From contig NW_027192197.1 of NCBI RefSeq assembly GCF_041956535.1, positions 569,829 to 633,828 of the forward strand: 64,000 bases of DNA, written 5' to 3'. A program made the position numbers and the translations under genes. The notes under the pieces are model-generated. The model was given only the letters and a program-made list of their open reading frames with translations, made no database searches and was not told the DNA's origin. Numbering within the stretch: position 1 is the first letter of the stretch; each line of letters starts with the position of its first letter. This document shows positions 23,351-33,948 of the stretch, one piece after another. This DNA comes from Calcarisporiella thermophila CBS 279.70. Its lineage: Eukaryota; Calcarisporiellomycota.

Positions 23351-24463
23351 TTATACATTGCATATAAAGGTCGGGATTCCATCGCGGGTGACAGTAGCGC
23401 ATATTGGCTCTCCATTTGAATCGGGGTAGACTGTGGTGGTTGAGTCGGGGCATTTAATCACCGACGTCTTTCTTCGAATGATGGTGGTGCAGAGGGCTGC
23501 GGAGGTTGGCGAGCTTTTTATTGAAGAGGTCTTGACTGGCGCTTCCAAAAAATAAGTGTAGGTTCTCCAAGGGCACTCCTCAATGATAGAGTCTCTGTAC
23601 GTTTTGGTTTGACACGAAACCGGGAGCGTAATGGTTGGGATGGATATAGTCATTTTAGTCGTGGTAGTGGTTGTTGTCGGGACAGAGATACTCTGAGTTG
23701 TTGTGATAGGATTATCGTAAGCGTATTGTGTATCTGTGCAAATGTACTCTATGCTTCCGTTTCTTGGAGTAAACGAGCAGATTTGAGTAGCATAAGTGGG
23801 TTCGAATTCAGGTTCGAATTCTGGGTCGGACTCCAGTTCGAAATCAAGATCGTATTCGGGCTCCAATTTAGGTTCGAATTCCAACTCTGGCTCTGCTGTT
23901 TCTTCGAAATCTATCTCCGGTTCGGGCTCTGGCTCTGGTGAAGATTCTGGAGCAATCTGTGTCGGCCAACTGTAGTAAGTATAGGTAGTTGAGGCACATT
24001 GCTTGACATATTTATAGTTTCCAAGTGAGAGGGTTTTGCATTCGCTTGAGGCGGGAGTTTGCACGGAGGGAGGCGGCGGTGGCGTCATTGGAGTAGGGGT
24101 GGAGTAAGCCGGGCTTGTGTCCGTTCTCACCCAAACTATTGCGTTGTATGTGGAGCCGGTAGGAAGTTCTGCTCCTTTGCCCGTTTTTAAGTAGAGGATC
24201 TCGTTGAAATCTGCACTAGTTGTGGTGGGACATACTAGACCGTACCCACCCTCGGCGAGCTCTACCGTTGAACACGCTTTATTCGAAGGATCTTTGGAAA
24301 GGGTCAAATGTTTCCTGGTAGCTGTGGAGGCGGTCGTTGTCTCGGTGTTCTTACGGGTGTAGAAGAGATCACTAAAAAACTTCATGATCTCGATCGGCGC
24401 CGCAGAGCAAACATTGGCGGCATAGAGAAATGCAATGGTCAAAATAAAGATATCTAATCTCAT
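23351..24463 (-). CDS. Secreted protein with six Cys-x(12-13)-Cys modules and an acidic Pro/Glu linker
   Basis: A single exon of 370 aa. A signal peptide (MRLDIFILTIAFLYAANVCS) is followed by twelve cysteines in six evenly built pairs: 64/78, 142/156, 229/242, 284/297, 325/338 and 355/368. Each pair is separated by 12 or 13 residues and commonly opens with Cys-x-Thr. The residues after the second cysteine are rich in Thr and Tyr (CPTTT, CASTTYTYY, CPDSTTTVY). Between modules lie a Pro run (129-132), a Glu/Pro/Asp-rich acidic region (about 172-224) and Thr-rich stretches suitable for O-mannosylation. No transmembrane segment or GPI signal is seen. I do not recognise a named family; a cell-wall or extracellular matrix protein is a reasonable inference. 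Confidence 0.75.
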   Translation of the reverse strand: MRLDIFILTIAFLYAANVCSAAPIEIMKFFSDLFYTRKNTETTTASTATRKHLTLSKDPSNKACSTVELAEGGYGLVCPTTTSADFNEILYLKTGKGAELPTGSTYNAIVWVRTDTSPAYSTPTPMTPPPPPSVQTPASSECKTLSLGNYKYVKQCASTTYTYYSWPTQIAPESSPEPEPEPEIDFEETAEPELEFEPKLEPEYDLDFELESDPEFEPEFEPTYATQICSFTPRNGSIEYICTDTQYAYDNPITTTQSISVPTTTTTTTKMTISIPTITLPVSCQTKTYRDSIIEECPWRTYTYFLEAPVKTSSIKSSPTSAALCTTIIRRKTSVIKCPDSTTTVYPDSNGEPICATVTRDGIPTFICNV

Positions 24464-25712
24464 TATCTTCGAAGACGTTACGAGTTTTCTTCCCTTCTTC
24501 CTGCAAAAGCGTTTGTTTGTGACCCTTGTTTTCTGCTACATCTTGTTCAATTTATATGGGAGCGGTGGCAAATTCTAATTAATTCGCAGTTGAAATTTAG
24601 GGTATACATTAGGAAATCGATTGACAAGGATCAATTGTGTCGACCCTGCAATTTGCTTGGGATACATGGGGTTTTATATTTTTCTTGAAACTCCTACTAA
24701 ACTAGTTTAAAAGTATGTCCTCCACAACTGCGCTCTGTGCACAATAAAAATAAAACAATCGCTATAGCATCCGAAGCTTGATGCACGGATTATTTTACTA
24801 TGGCTTTGGTAATCTGCACCAGCAGCCTCCTCAAGCTATAAATATTATACGTGAGGAGTAAAGGAGAAAATATTATTAGTTTACTAACTCTGAGCATAAA
24901 GCTGCCGTGTTGAGTTGGAATCCTTTCTTTTTTATCCATTTTATGCTTTCATTGAGACAAAGCGGAGAATAATGGTTAGATATTTTGAAGGGTTGCATAA
25001 ATATCTTATTTCTAAGATTATGACGGCAAGATTCGAAGAGGTTAAGAAATGATCTGATAATAGTCAAGCTGTATGAGGTTCCTTGTTTTTCAGGGACTGC
25101 TTAGGGAATCATATACGAGTCTCGAATATGTGTTTGTACACACCGGCGAAAACGAGTTGAGGTGAAACCGAATTGGATAACTACAAGCTTTAGGTTCAAT
25201 CAATTTAATAATGCTGGAATATGCCGGGATGAGTAGAAGAGCATGGTAGTCTTCCGACCGAACCACCGCTTGAAGCCAATTTCACGACATACAGCATATA
25301 TACCCGGTAACACCTGTTGTTTATCACAGAATTTCATTTAATACACAAATTGCTTTCGGTTGATTTCAATTACCCAGTACGGAAACTGGCCATATTGTAC
25401 TCAACCGATGATCTTCAAACAATTACGAGTGACGTGGCCATCAGCGGACCACTTAGAGGCCATTCTCCACATATCCAAAACCGCCCCACCCTGAGAGCTC
25501 CCCTGATATTTTTCTGTTCGTTTTGTTTATTCTACCACAAAGTCTGTTCCAAGAGCTCCAACACTACTTTTCATTTATACTCTTTTTTTTTCTCTTTTCC
25601 ATTTATTTATATCCTTTTGTTCTAACGATTCGCCAAACTTGATCTTTTTCCTTCCTTTTCAATTTAGAGTAAGATCTTCCATCCATTTCTCCATTCCCTA
25701 AGTATATACACA
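24464..25712. other. AT-rich intergenic region
   Basis: About 1.25 kb without a supported gene. The last about 200 bases are CT-rich, typical of a fungal promoter for the GID4 gene that follows. Confidence 0.45.
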
Positions 25713-26748
25713 ATGCCAATTGTCACTCTCACGAACGATGCTCCCAATCCTGCGCTTGCCGAATGCCAGAACTGCAAACTCCTCAACAGCAGCTGCATGT
25801 GCCATACGAAACAGCTGGCCCAAGCTCATCTCGCCACTGCCCAAACGGGCAGAAGACTGAATAAAGCTCCACTAGTACCAAGGGATATTAGGCGGCTGAC
25901 ACCGATGACGATTTGCGGACTCTACCCGGGTAGTAAATTTAGAGGACAGCAGCGGAGTAGGGGAAATGCGTATGATGTCGAAGTTGAGATTCAGGTAATT
26001 CGAAATCTCCATTGATAGCTTGATGCTTATATATTAAATTTTCTTTATCTTTTCATTCCCCATGTAGTATGTCGATTTGGAAGATTCATTTCTTGCAGGA
26101 TACCTGAGGATTAAAGGCCTCACAGAAGACTATCCCGAATTGACCACATTTTTTGAGGCAGAAATAGTTGGAAATAAGAAATATTCGTTCCTGACCAGGA
26201 AGTGGGAGGCTGATGAATACATTGATGCGAAACACTGGGTAAATTATAAAGAGTAGAATGTGCTTTATTTTTTTTGTTTCAATGCTAAATTTTTGATATG
26301 GCTTACAGAAACAATTTCCAGCTTTTCAGCCCTATGAAAAGGTATTCAATGAGGATGGGTTTGAATACGACTTCCGTGGGAAGGATCATATTTTTATGCG
26401 ATGGAAGGAGCACTTCTTAGTGCCTAATCATAGAATCAATCAAATCACGGGGTAAGCAAAGAGAAGAGTGTTTGTGTTCCGTTCTCTACTGAATCGTTTG
26501 TTTATTTGTTTTCGATTAGCGCCAGTTTTGCGGGATTCTATTATACTGTATGTATATATGCACAACTGTCTCATGGTATTGGAACTGTGTGTACTAATAT
26601 TGGATGAACTCAAATCGACTTGTAGTGTTATGAGCTGAGCACTGGGACCATAACGGGGTTCTACTACCATACAACCTCTGATATGTTCCAAAGGCTGTCA
26701 CTTCAGCACGAGGAAGAGCGTTGTTTCCCCACGTTCGAATTTCGCTAA
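25713..26748 (+). CDS. GID4: GID4/Vid24 substrate receptor of the GID (CTLH) ubiquitin ligase
   Basis: Exons 25713-25994, 26068-26238, 26309-26451, 26520-26547 and 26626-26748 give 248 aa. In yeast Gid4/Vid24 recognises N-terminal proline degrons of gluconeogenic enzymes and recruits them to the GID E3 ligase when glucose returns. The beta-barrel signature is clear: SKFRGQQRS at its start, [63 protein letters not shown] and [16 protein letters not shown]. An N-terminal segment of about 75 residues carries a Cys cluster ([13 protein letters not shown]) that I would not expect in Gid4; it may bind metal or be incidental. Exon 4 is only 28 nt. The start is the only in-frame ATG before the domain. 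Confidence 0.95.
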
Positions 26749-27924
26749 TTTAACCACTTCTTCTCTCTCCCGTCTCGGATGCTTTTTTTCAGAAAGTGTT
26801 TCATAATAAGCACCTCTTCTCGACTCTTTCTTCCCTTCTGCTTGTGAAATTATGTTTGATAGATTTTCCTCCCTTCTTTTTACTGTGATTTTTTTATTTT
26901 ACATTAAATATATATACTTATATACACTTATATATATGCTTACATATTTTTTTTTTTTATATTTTTAAGCTTTTCTCCTCTAGGAGCTGTGTATGGGATT
27001 CAGTGCTTTTTTTTGCCTTGTATTTTTTAGAGGATTTTATTATGTCTAACTTGCTTCTAATCCATAATTTTTTTCTCTATATTTATGTTATTTTCACTAT
27101 GCCGAAACATTTGCACCTGCAGAACAGGTCTCACATGCCATCTCACATGCCATCTCACTGACCATCTAATTGAAATGGTTAGCTATTCTTCGCATATCAT
27201 TGTAATTTCGCAAATAAAAGCGGTGAGCAGAGATGCAAAGACCCTTTCTTCGTTTTAAACATATCAGCTAGGGTTTCCATTTGGGTTTGTCTTCGATTTT
27301 GCTAAATGGGAAAATTCATGCGACTAAAAATTCGAGATTCGAAGTTCATTTTTAAGCCAACATAGACAAGCAAATTTCTCTACTTCTCGTACTAATTAAA
27401 AAGAGGCGCCAAGCCATTCGCAAATATTCCATAAGCATAAATTTAAAGCAGTGCTAATTCGTGAAAGTGCAGATATATGGCATTGGATCTCGATTAGCAT
27501 TCATCAATTCTCAAAACGTACGTATAATAAAAAAAAGATAAAATATATGTTAGTTCTATTTTACCTTCTCTTTTGAATTGGATTCAAGTCCTAACCCAGC
27601 GGGGGATGAGATTTGTAAGAAATCTATGTTTTCCCGTTAATTTCAATTGCTTGCTTCTTTATTCCAACGAGGTAAATTAATCGGGTCGTTGCAAGTAGAA
27701 GCGAGTCCTTGAACTTCCCAAGAGCACCCAATTTTAATAATCGATCGCTTCTTTCGACTTACATCAGATAGTTTAATAATAGCTGAGATTCAGTGTTGAA
27801 ATAAATAATTATTGCATTTTTTTACGTCACACAGCTAGCTCGCGTCGCGTAAATTACAATCTCCGTATTCATTTGACTATTTTCTAGTGTTTCTCATTTT
27901 CCCGTCTAGTTAGTAATTCATCAC
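26749..27924. other. AT-rich intergenic region
   Basis: About 1.2 kb with T runs and a TA-rich patch (26905-26960), and near 27128-27155 a short tandem repeat of about 11 bases (CACATGCCATCT type). No gene is supported. Confidence 0.45.
27128..27156 (+). repeat. Short tandem repeat, unit about 11 bases
   Basis: The unit CTCACATGCCAT occurs twice back to back, with a partial, degenerate third copy. Too short for more than a note. Confidence 0.5.
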
Positions 27925-29321
27925 ATGCCCTTTGAACTCTTCAAAGTGCCAGAATATCGTATTATTATATTGGATGGGAATGAGGCCGTACTAATTGCTT
28001 TGGATTTTTACCGGTAACTTCTTCAGAAACTTATCTAAGCTCAGTGTGAGACTCGCTGCTTCATTGAATTTTCTTGGTATTTCAGGGATGAAGACGAGAG
28101 AAAGAGAAGGATATATGACAGCAACTGGGAGCTCCAGTGCGAAATTCAGGTATGAAAGAAATAACGTCATAAAGCCAAGCGAATGTTATTTAATTTTATA
28201 ATAATGGTATGGGCGTAAAGCGGGTAATTATCGCAGTGGTGCGCTATTCATGGGAAGAAAAGCTCATTATCCGAGGAAAAGGGTACAAAATTCACACCGG
28301 TAGAGTATTTTGCTCCTATAATTTAGTCTGATTTGAGTAACTGATTATTCACCAGAGCGATCGATTTATGGATTGAGAAATACTTGGCTCTTTGGGCGAG
28401 ATGGAGAGACAACCTTTAGAACCCGGGGATTCAAGTATTTATTCTGGGTGGAGTTTTGTGACTATAGGTGAATTTTAAAACATTGCCCTGGTTATGTGTA
28501 ATGTGAATCTGAATTTTGTCTCCACTCCTCCCGTTATTTCTAGTTCTAAACTTGGCCGGCATAAAGATGTGGTCAGAATATCGAGTCCGGCAATGACCCT
28601 ATCACCTCCACCCGATAGCCTATCAAATGATCCGCTTAGCAAGTATGCACACAAGTACCCTTCATACTCATATTCACGGTCACATCCACAACCATATCGT
28701 GCAAAGAAAACAATACAAGAAGTATCGCCTTCAAGTGCGACTCCTCATTATTCCCATTACCTGACAGAATCGGCTCCGGATCCGAATAGAGCAGAGTCCT
28801 CTCCAAACATTTCCGATTGTGATTACAATGGTTTAGGGCTACGACTTGCGCTCGCCATCGAATCGCAAAGAGCTCGACGAGCTGCCAGCGAAAAAGCTAA
28901 GGCTGGAGCACGCTTTTTCCCCGCGATTTCAGAAATATCGCCTATAAGGCGAAGGGTTAAGCAAGTTGTGTCGACTATTAACTCGTATACACAGGAGTTG
29001 GAGCGTAAAGATAGGCGGAGGAAACTTAATGGCAATGAGGGAGTCTCTGGTGGAAAGAAACGAAGGATGGGGAGCGAAGAAAATGAAGGGAATGCTTTTG
29101 AAAGGGGTAGACATGGATACGAAGTCGAAGGAAAACACAAAGCCAGTGCGAAGAGAATAAGAGGGTCAGCTACCACCTTCAAGCCTACACTAGGTTCACA
29201 GCGGGATGGCTCCGTTTTCGGGTAAGGATCTCCACTCTAGCATTGATGCTGACAAGCATCCTAACTGCGTTATTAACCTAGTTCAATATGGTCGCCCATG
29301 AAGAAGCTGTTTAACAGCTAA
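27925..29321 (+). CDS. Unrecognised protein, probably nuclear, with conserved-looking N-terminal domain
   Basis: Exons 27925-28013, 28086-28149, 28237-28282, 28356-28467, 28544-29221 and 29282-29321 give 342 aa, in frame at every junction. Residues 1-105 look like a folded domain rich in aromatic and charged residues: LDGNEAVLIALDFYRDEDER, NWELQCEIQWCAIHGKK, YGLRNTWLFGRDGETTF and GFKYLFWVEFCDY. After that the protein is Ser/Pro/Tyr-rich, then a predicted helix (LRLALAIESQRARRAASEKA) and two basic clusters (GGKKRRM, SAKRIRG) like nuclear localisation signals. The last 12 residues, IWSPMKKLFNS with one preceding Ser, come from a separate 40-nt exon. I do not recognise a family. The model rests on splice sites, frame and composition, not homology. 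Confidence 0.65.
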
Positions 29322-29576
29322 ATTCAACAAATTCGATGCCTCATACCCCTCAGTGACTCGATTGTTTTTATATAATTGTAAACTGTATATATTTAAAAGA
29401 AAAATATCTGCCGTACCATGGATAAAGGGAACAATATATAACTTGTATTTACACAATGAAGAGCACAATAGGAAAAAAAAATCAACCTAGCATTTACCGT
29501 GGCAGGCGTATAAACCTTGGTTCTCTTCTCTGGTTCGTTTATAACGCGCTGTCGACAGTAAAACGCACCACATATT

Positions 29577-30227
29577 TTAACTCGGCTCCAGCTCCAAAGG
29601 ATTCATGGATTTTAACCTGCTTCTGCGACTTTCTACCTCTTTTCCCCCAATGGTTTTGAATAGGGAGAGAGCCGATGAGCTTTTGCAAGCAACCAAGGGG
29701 AGTTTAGACTGGCGCTTGCGGACGCATGGAGATTTTAATTCGCCTCCTACTCTGGTATAGCGCGATCGAGTGGGAGATGCGAGTTCTTTGCTTGAATCTG
29801 TAGCCGATCTACGCAATGGGGTATAGGATCTAATTTCCGAAGATAAGGCGTGAGTTGGTGATGGAGGGGGGATAAAATGAATACGAGTAAGGGGCCTTTT
29901 CTTTCGGCCAGAGGTTTGAAGAGGAGGTGGAGAGGGTGTTGTGCTATCGATCTCTTCATGAGATAAGCCAGCCACTAGATCGGCCGATTTGGATTTATTT
30001 GGTAGAGTAGGTTTAGTGCTTGTGTGCAGGAGTGAGGGAAGCGGCGGGGGAAGGGGGGGGATCTCCGGCGATGAGGAATAATCCCGTTGATCCTGCTGTG
30101 ATGCAGTTTTAGCGGCAGACGAGTGTGATGGACAAAGATTTAATAGAGGAGGCGTAGAAAGAGATTGATTTGGATGAGCGTAGTGGAAGAGGGCGCTAAG
30201 TGGGCGCCGCCGTCCTGTCGAATGCAT
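29577..30227 (-). CDS. Pro/Ser-rich basic protein, not recognised
   Basis: A single open frame of 216 aa starting MHSTGRRRPLSALFHYAH. It has several proline runs (PPLPPPLP, IPPPSP), many Ser-Pro/Thr-Pro sites and basic patches (GRKKRPLTR, SPCVRKRQSK), suggesting a disordered phosphoprotein, possibly nuclear or SH3/WW-binding. It ends MNPLELEPS. The gene faces away from PRO1 across 173 bp. No family is recognised, and an untranslated or spurious frame cannot be ruled out, although length and biased composition favour a real gene. Confidence 0.55.
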   Translation of the reverse strand: MHSTGRRRPLSALFHYAHPNQSLSTPPLLNLCPSHSSAAKTASQQDQRDYSSSPEIPPLPPPLPSLLHTSTKPTLPNKSKSADLVAGLSHEEIDSTTPSPPPLQTSGRKKRPLTRIHFIPPPSPTHALSSEIRSYTPLRRSATDSSKELASPTRSRYTRVGGELKSPCVRKRQSKLPLVACKSSSALSLFKTIGGKEVESRRSRLKSMNPLELEPS

Positions 30228-30400
30228 ATCCTCGGTATGGCGCTTGCTGAGAGTAACGTATGGACATTTTCGCGTCTGTTGGCCGTCACAAACACCGTGA
30301 CTGTGCTATTTTCATAATGAGTAATTAGATCGAAAATTACATTCACGAACGCATTATCCCATGTCAGTTTTCAATTTGCTTTAGTTTTCATTTTTGCACC
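30228..30400. promoter_or_regulatory. 173-bp divergent promoter (Pro/Ser-rich ORF / PRO1)
   Basis: Short spacer between opposed start codons; the regulatory sequences must be shared or interleaved. No specific site is recognised. Confidence 0.4.
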
Positions 30401-31767
30401 ATGATAAAAAAAAACCCTCGAGGGCATGCTATTTCTACTGGACTTACTATAGTTATCAAGATTGGGACATCTTCCATTTGCGATGAAGTGACCCATCTAC
30501 CGCGGCTATCCAATTTATCGCTCTTGGTTGAAACTGTCCTTACTTTGAAGCAAGCTGGACATCATGTTGTTCTAGTGACGAGCGGTGCTGTAGGAGTCGG
30601 AATGCGGCGACTCAATTTGGAGGAAAGGCCAAAGCAATTATCGAAGTTGCAGGTAAGGATTGGCCACCTCAAATTCAACATTGGCTGATATATCCCTTAC
30701 TTTTTTATTTTGACTCAAGGCGGTTGCGGCTGTAGGCCAGGGTAGACTGATGTCGCTTTACGATGATCTGTTCAACCAATTCTCTCAGCCAATTGCCCAA
30801 ATTCTTCTCACACGCAACGATGTTGTCAATCGCACTGCGTACATTAACGCCAAAAACACGGTCAAGGAGCTACTCGAAATGGGGGTCGTCCCAATTGTCA
30901 ATGAGAACGACACGGTTTCCGTTTCAGAAATCCGGTTTGGAGACAACGATACGCTCTCGGCCATCACCGCTGGAATGATCAACGCGGACTATTTATTTCT
31001 ACTGACCGATGTCGACTGCTTATATACCGATAACCCACGAATTAATCCCGCTGCCGTGGCAGTGACATTAGTGGAAGATATAGAGGCATTACGAAATAAG
31101 GGTATGAAGACGCGGCTCATCGCCGGCTTGTATGCTTATGTCTTTTGAATCTCAACATTATCCGTTATATTTAGTTTCAGTTTCGAGCTCGGGAAGTGCT
31201 ATAGGTACAGGTGGGATGTTCACAAAACTTATCGCTGCCGAGCTTGCCACGGCTGCCGGTGTTACATGCGTTATCTGCCGTGGATCTACTCCTCAGTTCA
31301 TTTCCTCCATCATTGCATATCACTCCTCCACGGCGGATGAGGCGTCTGCCACGGCTCCTACTGTTCCTCTTCACACTCTCTTTGTCGCAAAACAGAATCC
31401 TATGGTTGACCGCAAATGGTGGATCTTACACGGCGTGCATACTGCGGGTACCATATTTATTGACGAGGGTGCAATGCGAGCCATCACAAACCGCCAACGG
31501 TCGAGTCTTTTTGCTGCAGGCATTGTCGGCGTGGAGGGCACGTTCGTAGCAGATCAAGCAGTGCGGGTTGCTATAAGAATGCGCAGAGCAGAGGACGGGA
31601 CAGAGGAGATAGTGGAGGTTGGAAAGGGGCTGGTCAATTACTCGAGTATGGAGGTGTCGAGGATTCGAGGCTGTAAGAGTAGCCAGATCGCAGAACTGCT
31701 GGGTTATGCGGATGCCGAATCCGTAATTCATCGAAATAACTTGGTTATTACCATGAAACAATTATAA
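30401..31767 (+). CDS. PRO1: Glutamate 5-kinase (first step of proline synthesis)
   Basis: Exons 30401-30652, 30720-31101 and 31175-31767 give 408 aa, close to yeast Pro1 (428). The enzyme phosphorylates glutamate to gamma-glutamyl phosphate in the cytosol and is usually feedback-inhibited by proline. The amino-acid-kinase fold shows [66 protein letters not shown] and [12 protein letters not shown]-terminal PUA domain follows from about residue 300 ([41 protein letters not shown]). The separate gamma-glutamyl-phosphate reductase domain of plant and animal P5CS is absent, as expected in fungi. The start is the first ATG after the divergent promoter. Confidence 0.96.
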
Positions 31768-31916
31768 ACTCGAATTTAGAGCTTGCATTTAAAATTCGTC
31801 ACGAGAATACTTATATGGGCGTCTAAACTCGGTTTATCTTATTACCGCAATTGTTATATGATGGAGTTTATATGAAAACTTCAAGATTTCCGCACATTTT
31901 CTTCTCTCTTATTGCA

Positions 31917-32582
31917 ATGCCCTACACACCAGCATCATTAAATTCACAAATTAACGAGAAGGCGACGTCTGAATCCCAGCAGCCCAAACCTACTTTCAAA
32001 TTGGAACTACCCTCGCCCAGATTTCCCTACCAGCAACAAGGCGATTATATAAAGCCCGCTCTGAAATTCAAATCTGCACCCAGCACTCCTAACAATGAGT
32101 CTGTCACACCAGGTGGAAGTACATTAAAATATGTGCACTTTTCCCCACGATTAGAAGTAAGACGTTTCCTTGCTACGGCGGGGCCACGCGAGGTAGTCGA
32201 GGAGAGCATACAAGACGAGCCAGAAATTGAGAATGACTGGTGCGGCCCAGAGGAAGAGGAGGTGAAGAAGGAGTTAGGATTATATTTCGAGATCGGGTCA
32301 CCGCCCCTCATTCCATCCCCATTTGAGAAGCCAAATCGACGAAAAACATATGATATCGGCGCTACCCTCAAAGATCAGTGCAATTCCTCTCGCGCTTGGA
32401 GCCCTGCTTCCCCACCCCGCCCCTCGCTTATCCGATACAACAGCTGCCCTTCGCCTGCCTTTTCGCCTCAGCACTCTGATTCTTCTGGCTATAGAGCCGA
32501 TATCTCATCCGCCGAATACAACGAAATCCTGAGACGCTATTGTTTCTATAACCCATCTGAGCGCTCTACGACCATGGTGTAA
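31917..32582 (+). CDS. PP1-docking protein, paralogue of the CBM21 glycogen-targeting subunit but without CBM21
   Basis: A single exon of 221 aa. I start it at the ATG at 31917 because its MPYTPAS matches MPYVAP of the paralogue at 46742; the frame is open further upstream. Residues 47-50 (PALK) and 71-90 (KYVHFSPRLEVRRFLATAGP) correspond to PALK and KYVRF...LERVRFFASGEQP in the paralogue. The KYVHF segment is a PP1-type RVxF docking motif. The C-terminal AEYNEILRRYCFYNP (about 198-212) matches KDYLDFVAKYCFFKP. Between them there is only a short acidic and Pro/Ser-rich linker where the paralogue has the whole CBM21 domain. Probable role: a PP1 regulatory subunit whose glycogen-binding domain has been lost or replaced by short motifs. 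Confidence 0.75.
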   Translation: MPYTPASLNSQINEKATSESQQPKPTFKLELPSPRFPYQQQGDYIKPALKFKSAPSTPNNESVTPGGSTLKYVHFSPRLEVRRFLATAGPREVVEESIQDEPEIENDWCGPEEEEVKKELGLYFEIGSPPLIPSPFEKPNRRKTYDIGATLKDQCNSSRAWSPASPPRPSLIRYNSCPSPAFSPQHSDSSGYRADISSAEYNEILRRYCFYNPSERSTTMV

Positions 32583-32976
32583 CTTTTTACGAAGAATATT
32601 TATATGAGATACATTGCCTGAGGGTATTGTTAACGCATCTATTCAGAGAATATTCCCGTTAAATTAGAATATGTTTAACTAGACAGCCAGTTTGTATCTT
32701 TTATCGGAGAGCTGTCTCATTTCTGATTCGATTGTTATATACTATGTATATATATAGTTTATTGTAATATAGAAAAAAAATGAGCTCCAACCATTCCCGT
32801 ATGATACATGTATGGGTATTCACAAAAGCACGTGTAAACAAGTTGCAAAAGGCAGGCAAAGGAATATAAGCAAGAGAAAGCAAATATCCAGAATAACGAA
32901 TTCAAAGATACAAAATCGCAGATCATATCTACATAAAGGATAAATAAAAAAAGCTCTATATGAATCGAAATAGTCT
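32583..32976. other. Convergent 3' region
   Basis: AT-rich spacer between convergent genes with TA-rich patches; no gene seen. Confidence 0.45.
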
Positions 32977-33948
32977 CTAGCACTTCATGGTCATAACGTC
33001 TCCTGCTGCGGCCTTTGGGTGTAAACTTTCAATTCCGGCAACGACTACTTCTTCGCACTTGTGAATATCTGTGATAGAGTCCGGAGAGTAATTCATGAAC
33101 TGAACAAATATCGTAAAATCAAAGAGTAGGGTGCCAATTGAGCCAAGGAGCCAAGGCAGATTGGTCAGGAGGTAGCGTGGCTCAAGGGAGTGAAGTAAAA
33201 TGGACTAGCCAATTCTCATAATTAATATCCCGCTTCATAGCAAGTCAAAAAGAGGGCAAAACTTACCAAAATATAGGTGGAGTTGCCCAACACTGCGAAT
33301 GCAAACATAAAAGGCGATAGACCTTCACAACTCTTCTCTTGAAAGTTCTTTAAGATCTGCGGTAATCTAGAGCAAAGATAGAATCCACACGAACTCCAGC
33401 CCACAATCTTTGGTATCAGGGTCCATCCAGGAGAGCCACTGAGAGGCCACAGGAGGTATACGAAGAAAAGTGAGCACACCATAGCAGTGGCAACCACTAT
33501 GAGTAGAATGTCAAAAGAGCCAAAAATCTTTCTCTGAAGCTGATAAGACGAATGATCGTACTGCGGAAGAAGCGGAGAGGCTTCACCAGAGGACGACCGA
33601 AGTCGCTTGGCGCGATAATGGTACACTTGGAAAATTATGAAAATGTCGGCGGATACATAGTATAATCCCAGGAGAAACTACAGGCAAATCGTAAGGAATT
33701 ACATCAGTTAACGTTACTGAATGAGGTTGCATCGCTTGAATTACCTGAGTATAAAGAAGTCCCTCCATCATGACCCCCATTAGATTGAGGCCGTCGCCGA
33801 GCAACCACACTAATAAAAAGGCAAGGGATAGCCCCTCTCCGCTCTGACGGCGGTAGTTCTCTAACATTTGCGGCGTGTAAACAAGCACCCAACATGCTAT
33901 TGAGACAGTGCCAGCAAGAGCCGACCAATCGATCACCGATAAGTCCAT
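32977..33948 (-). CDS. PQ-loop repeat vacuolar/lysosomal cationic amino-acid transporter-like protein
   Basis: Exons (minus) 33948-33745, 33677-33267 and 33204-32977 give 280 aa. The two diagnostic PQ loops are VYTPQMLENYRRQSGEGLS near the N-terminus and CSRLPQILKNFQEKSCEGLS near residue 175. About seven hydrophobic segments are seen, with a cytosolic Ser-rich loop (RLRSSSGEASPLLPQ) that contains a dileucine-type signal (SPLLP) suited to vacuolar sorting. This is the PQLC2/Ypq1-3 layout; members export arginine, lysine and histidine from the vacuole. The start MDLSVIDW is chosen because TM1 follows directly; the upstream in-frame extension is less likely. Confidence 0.9.

Noticed and set aside
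23805-23885. GGTTCGAATTC-type repeats as tRNA T-arm fragments
   Set aside because: They are codons of the acidic Glu/Phe/Pro repeat in the secreted protein; no acceptor stem or anticodon arm is present.
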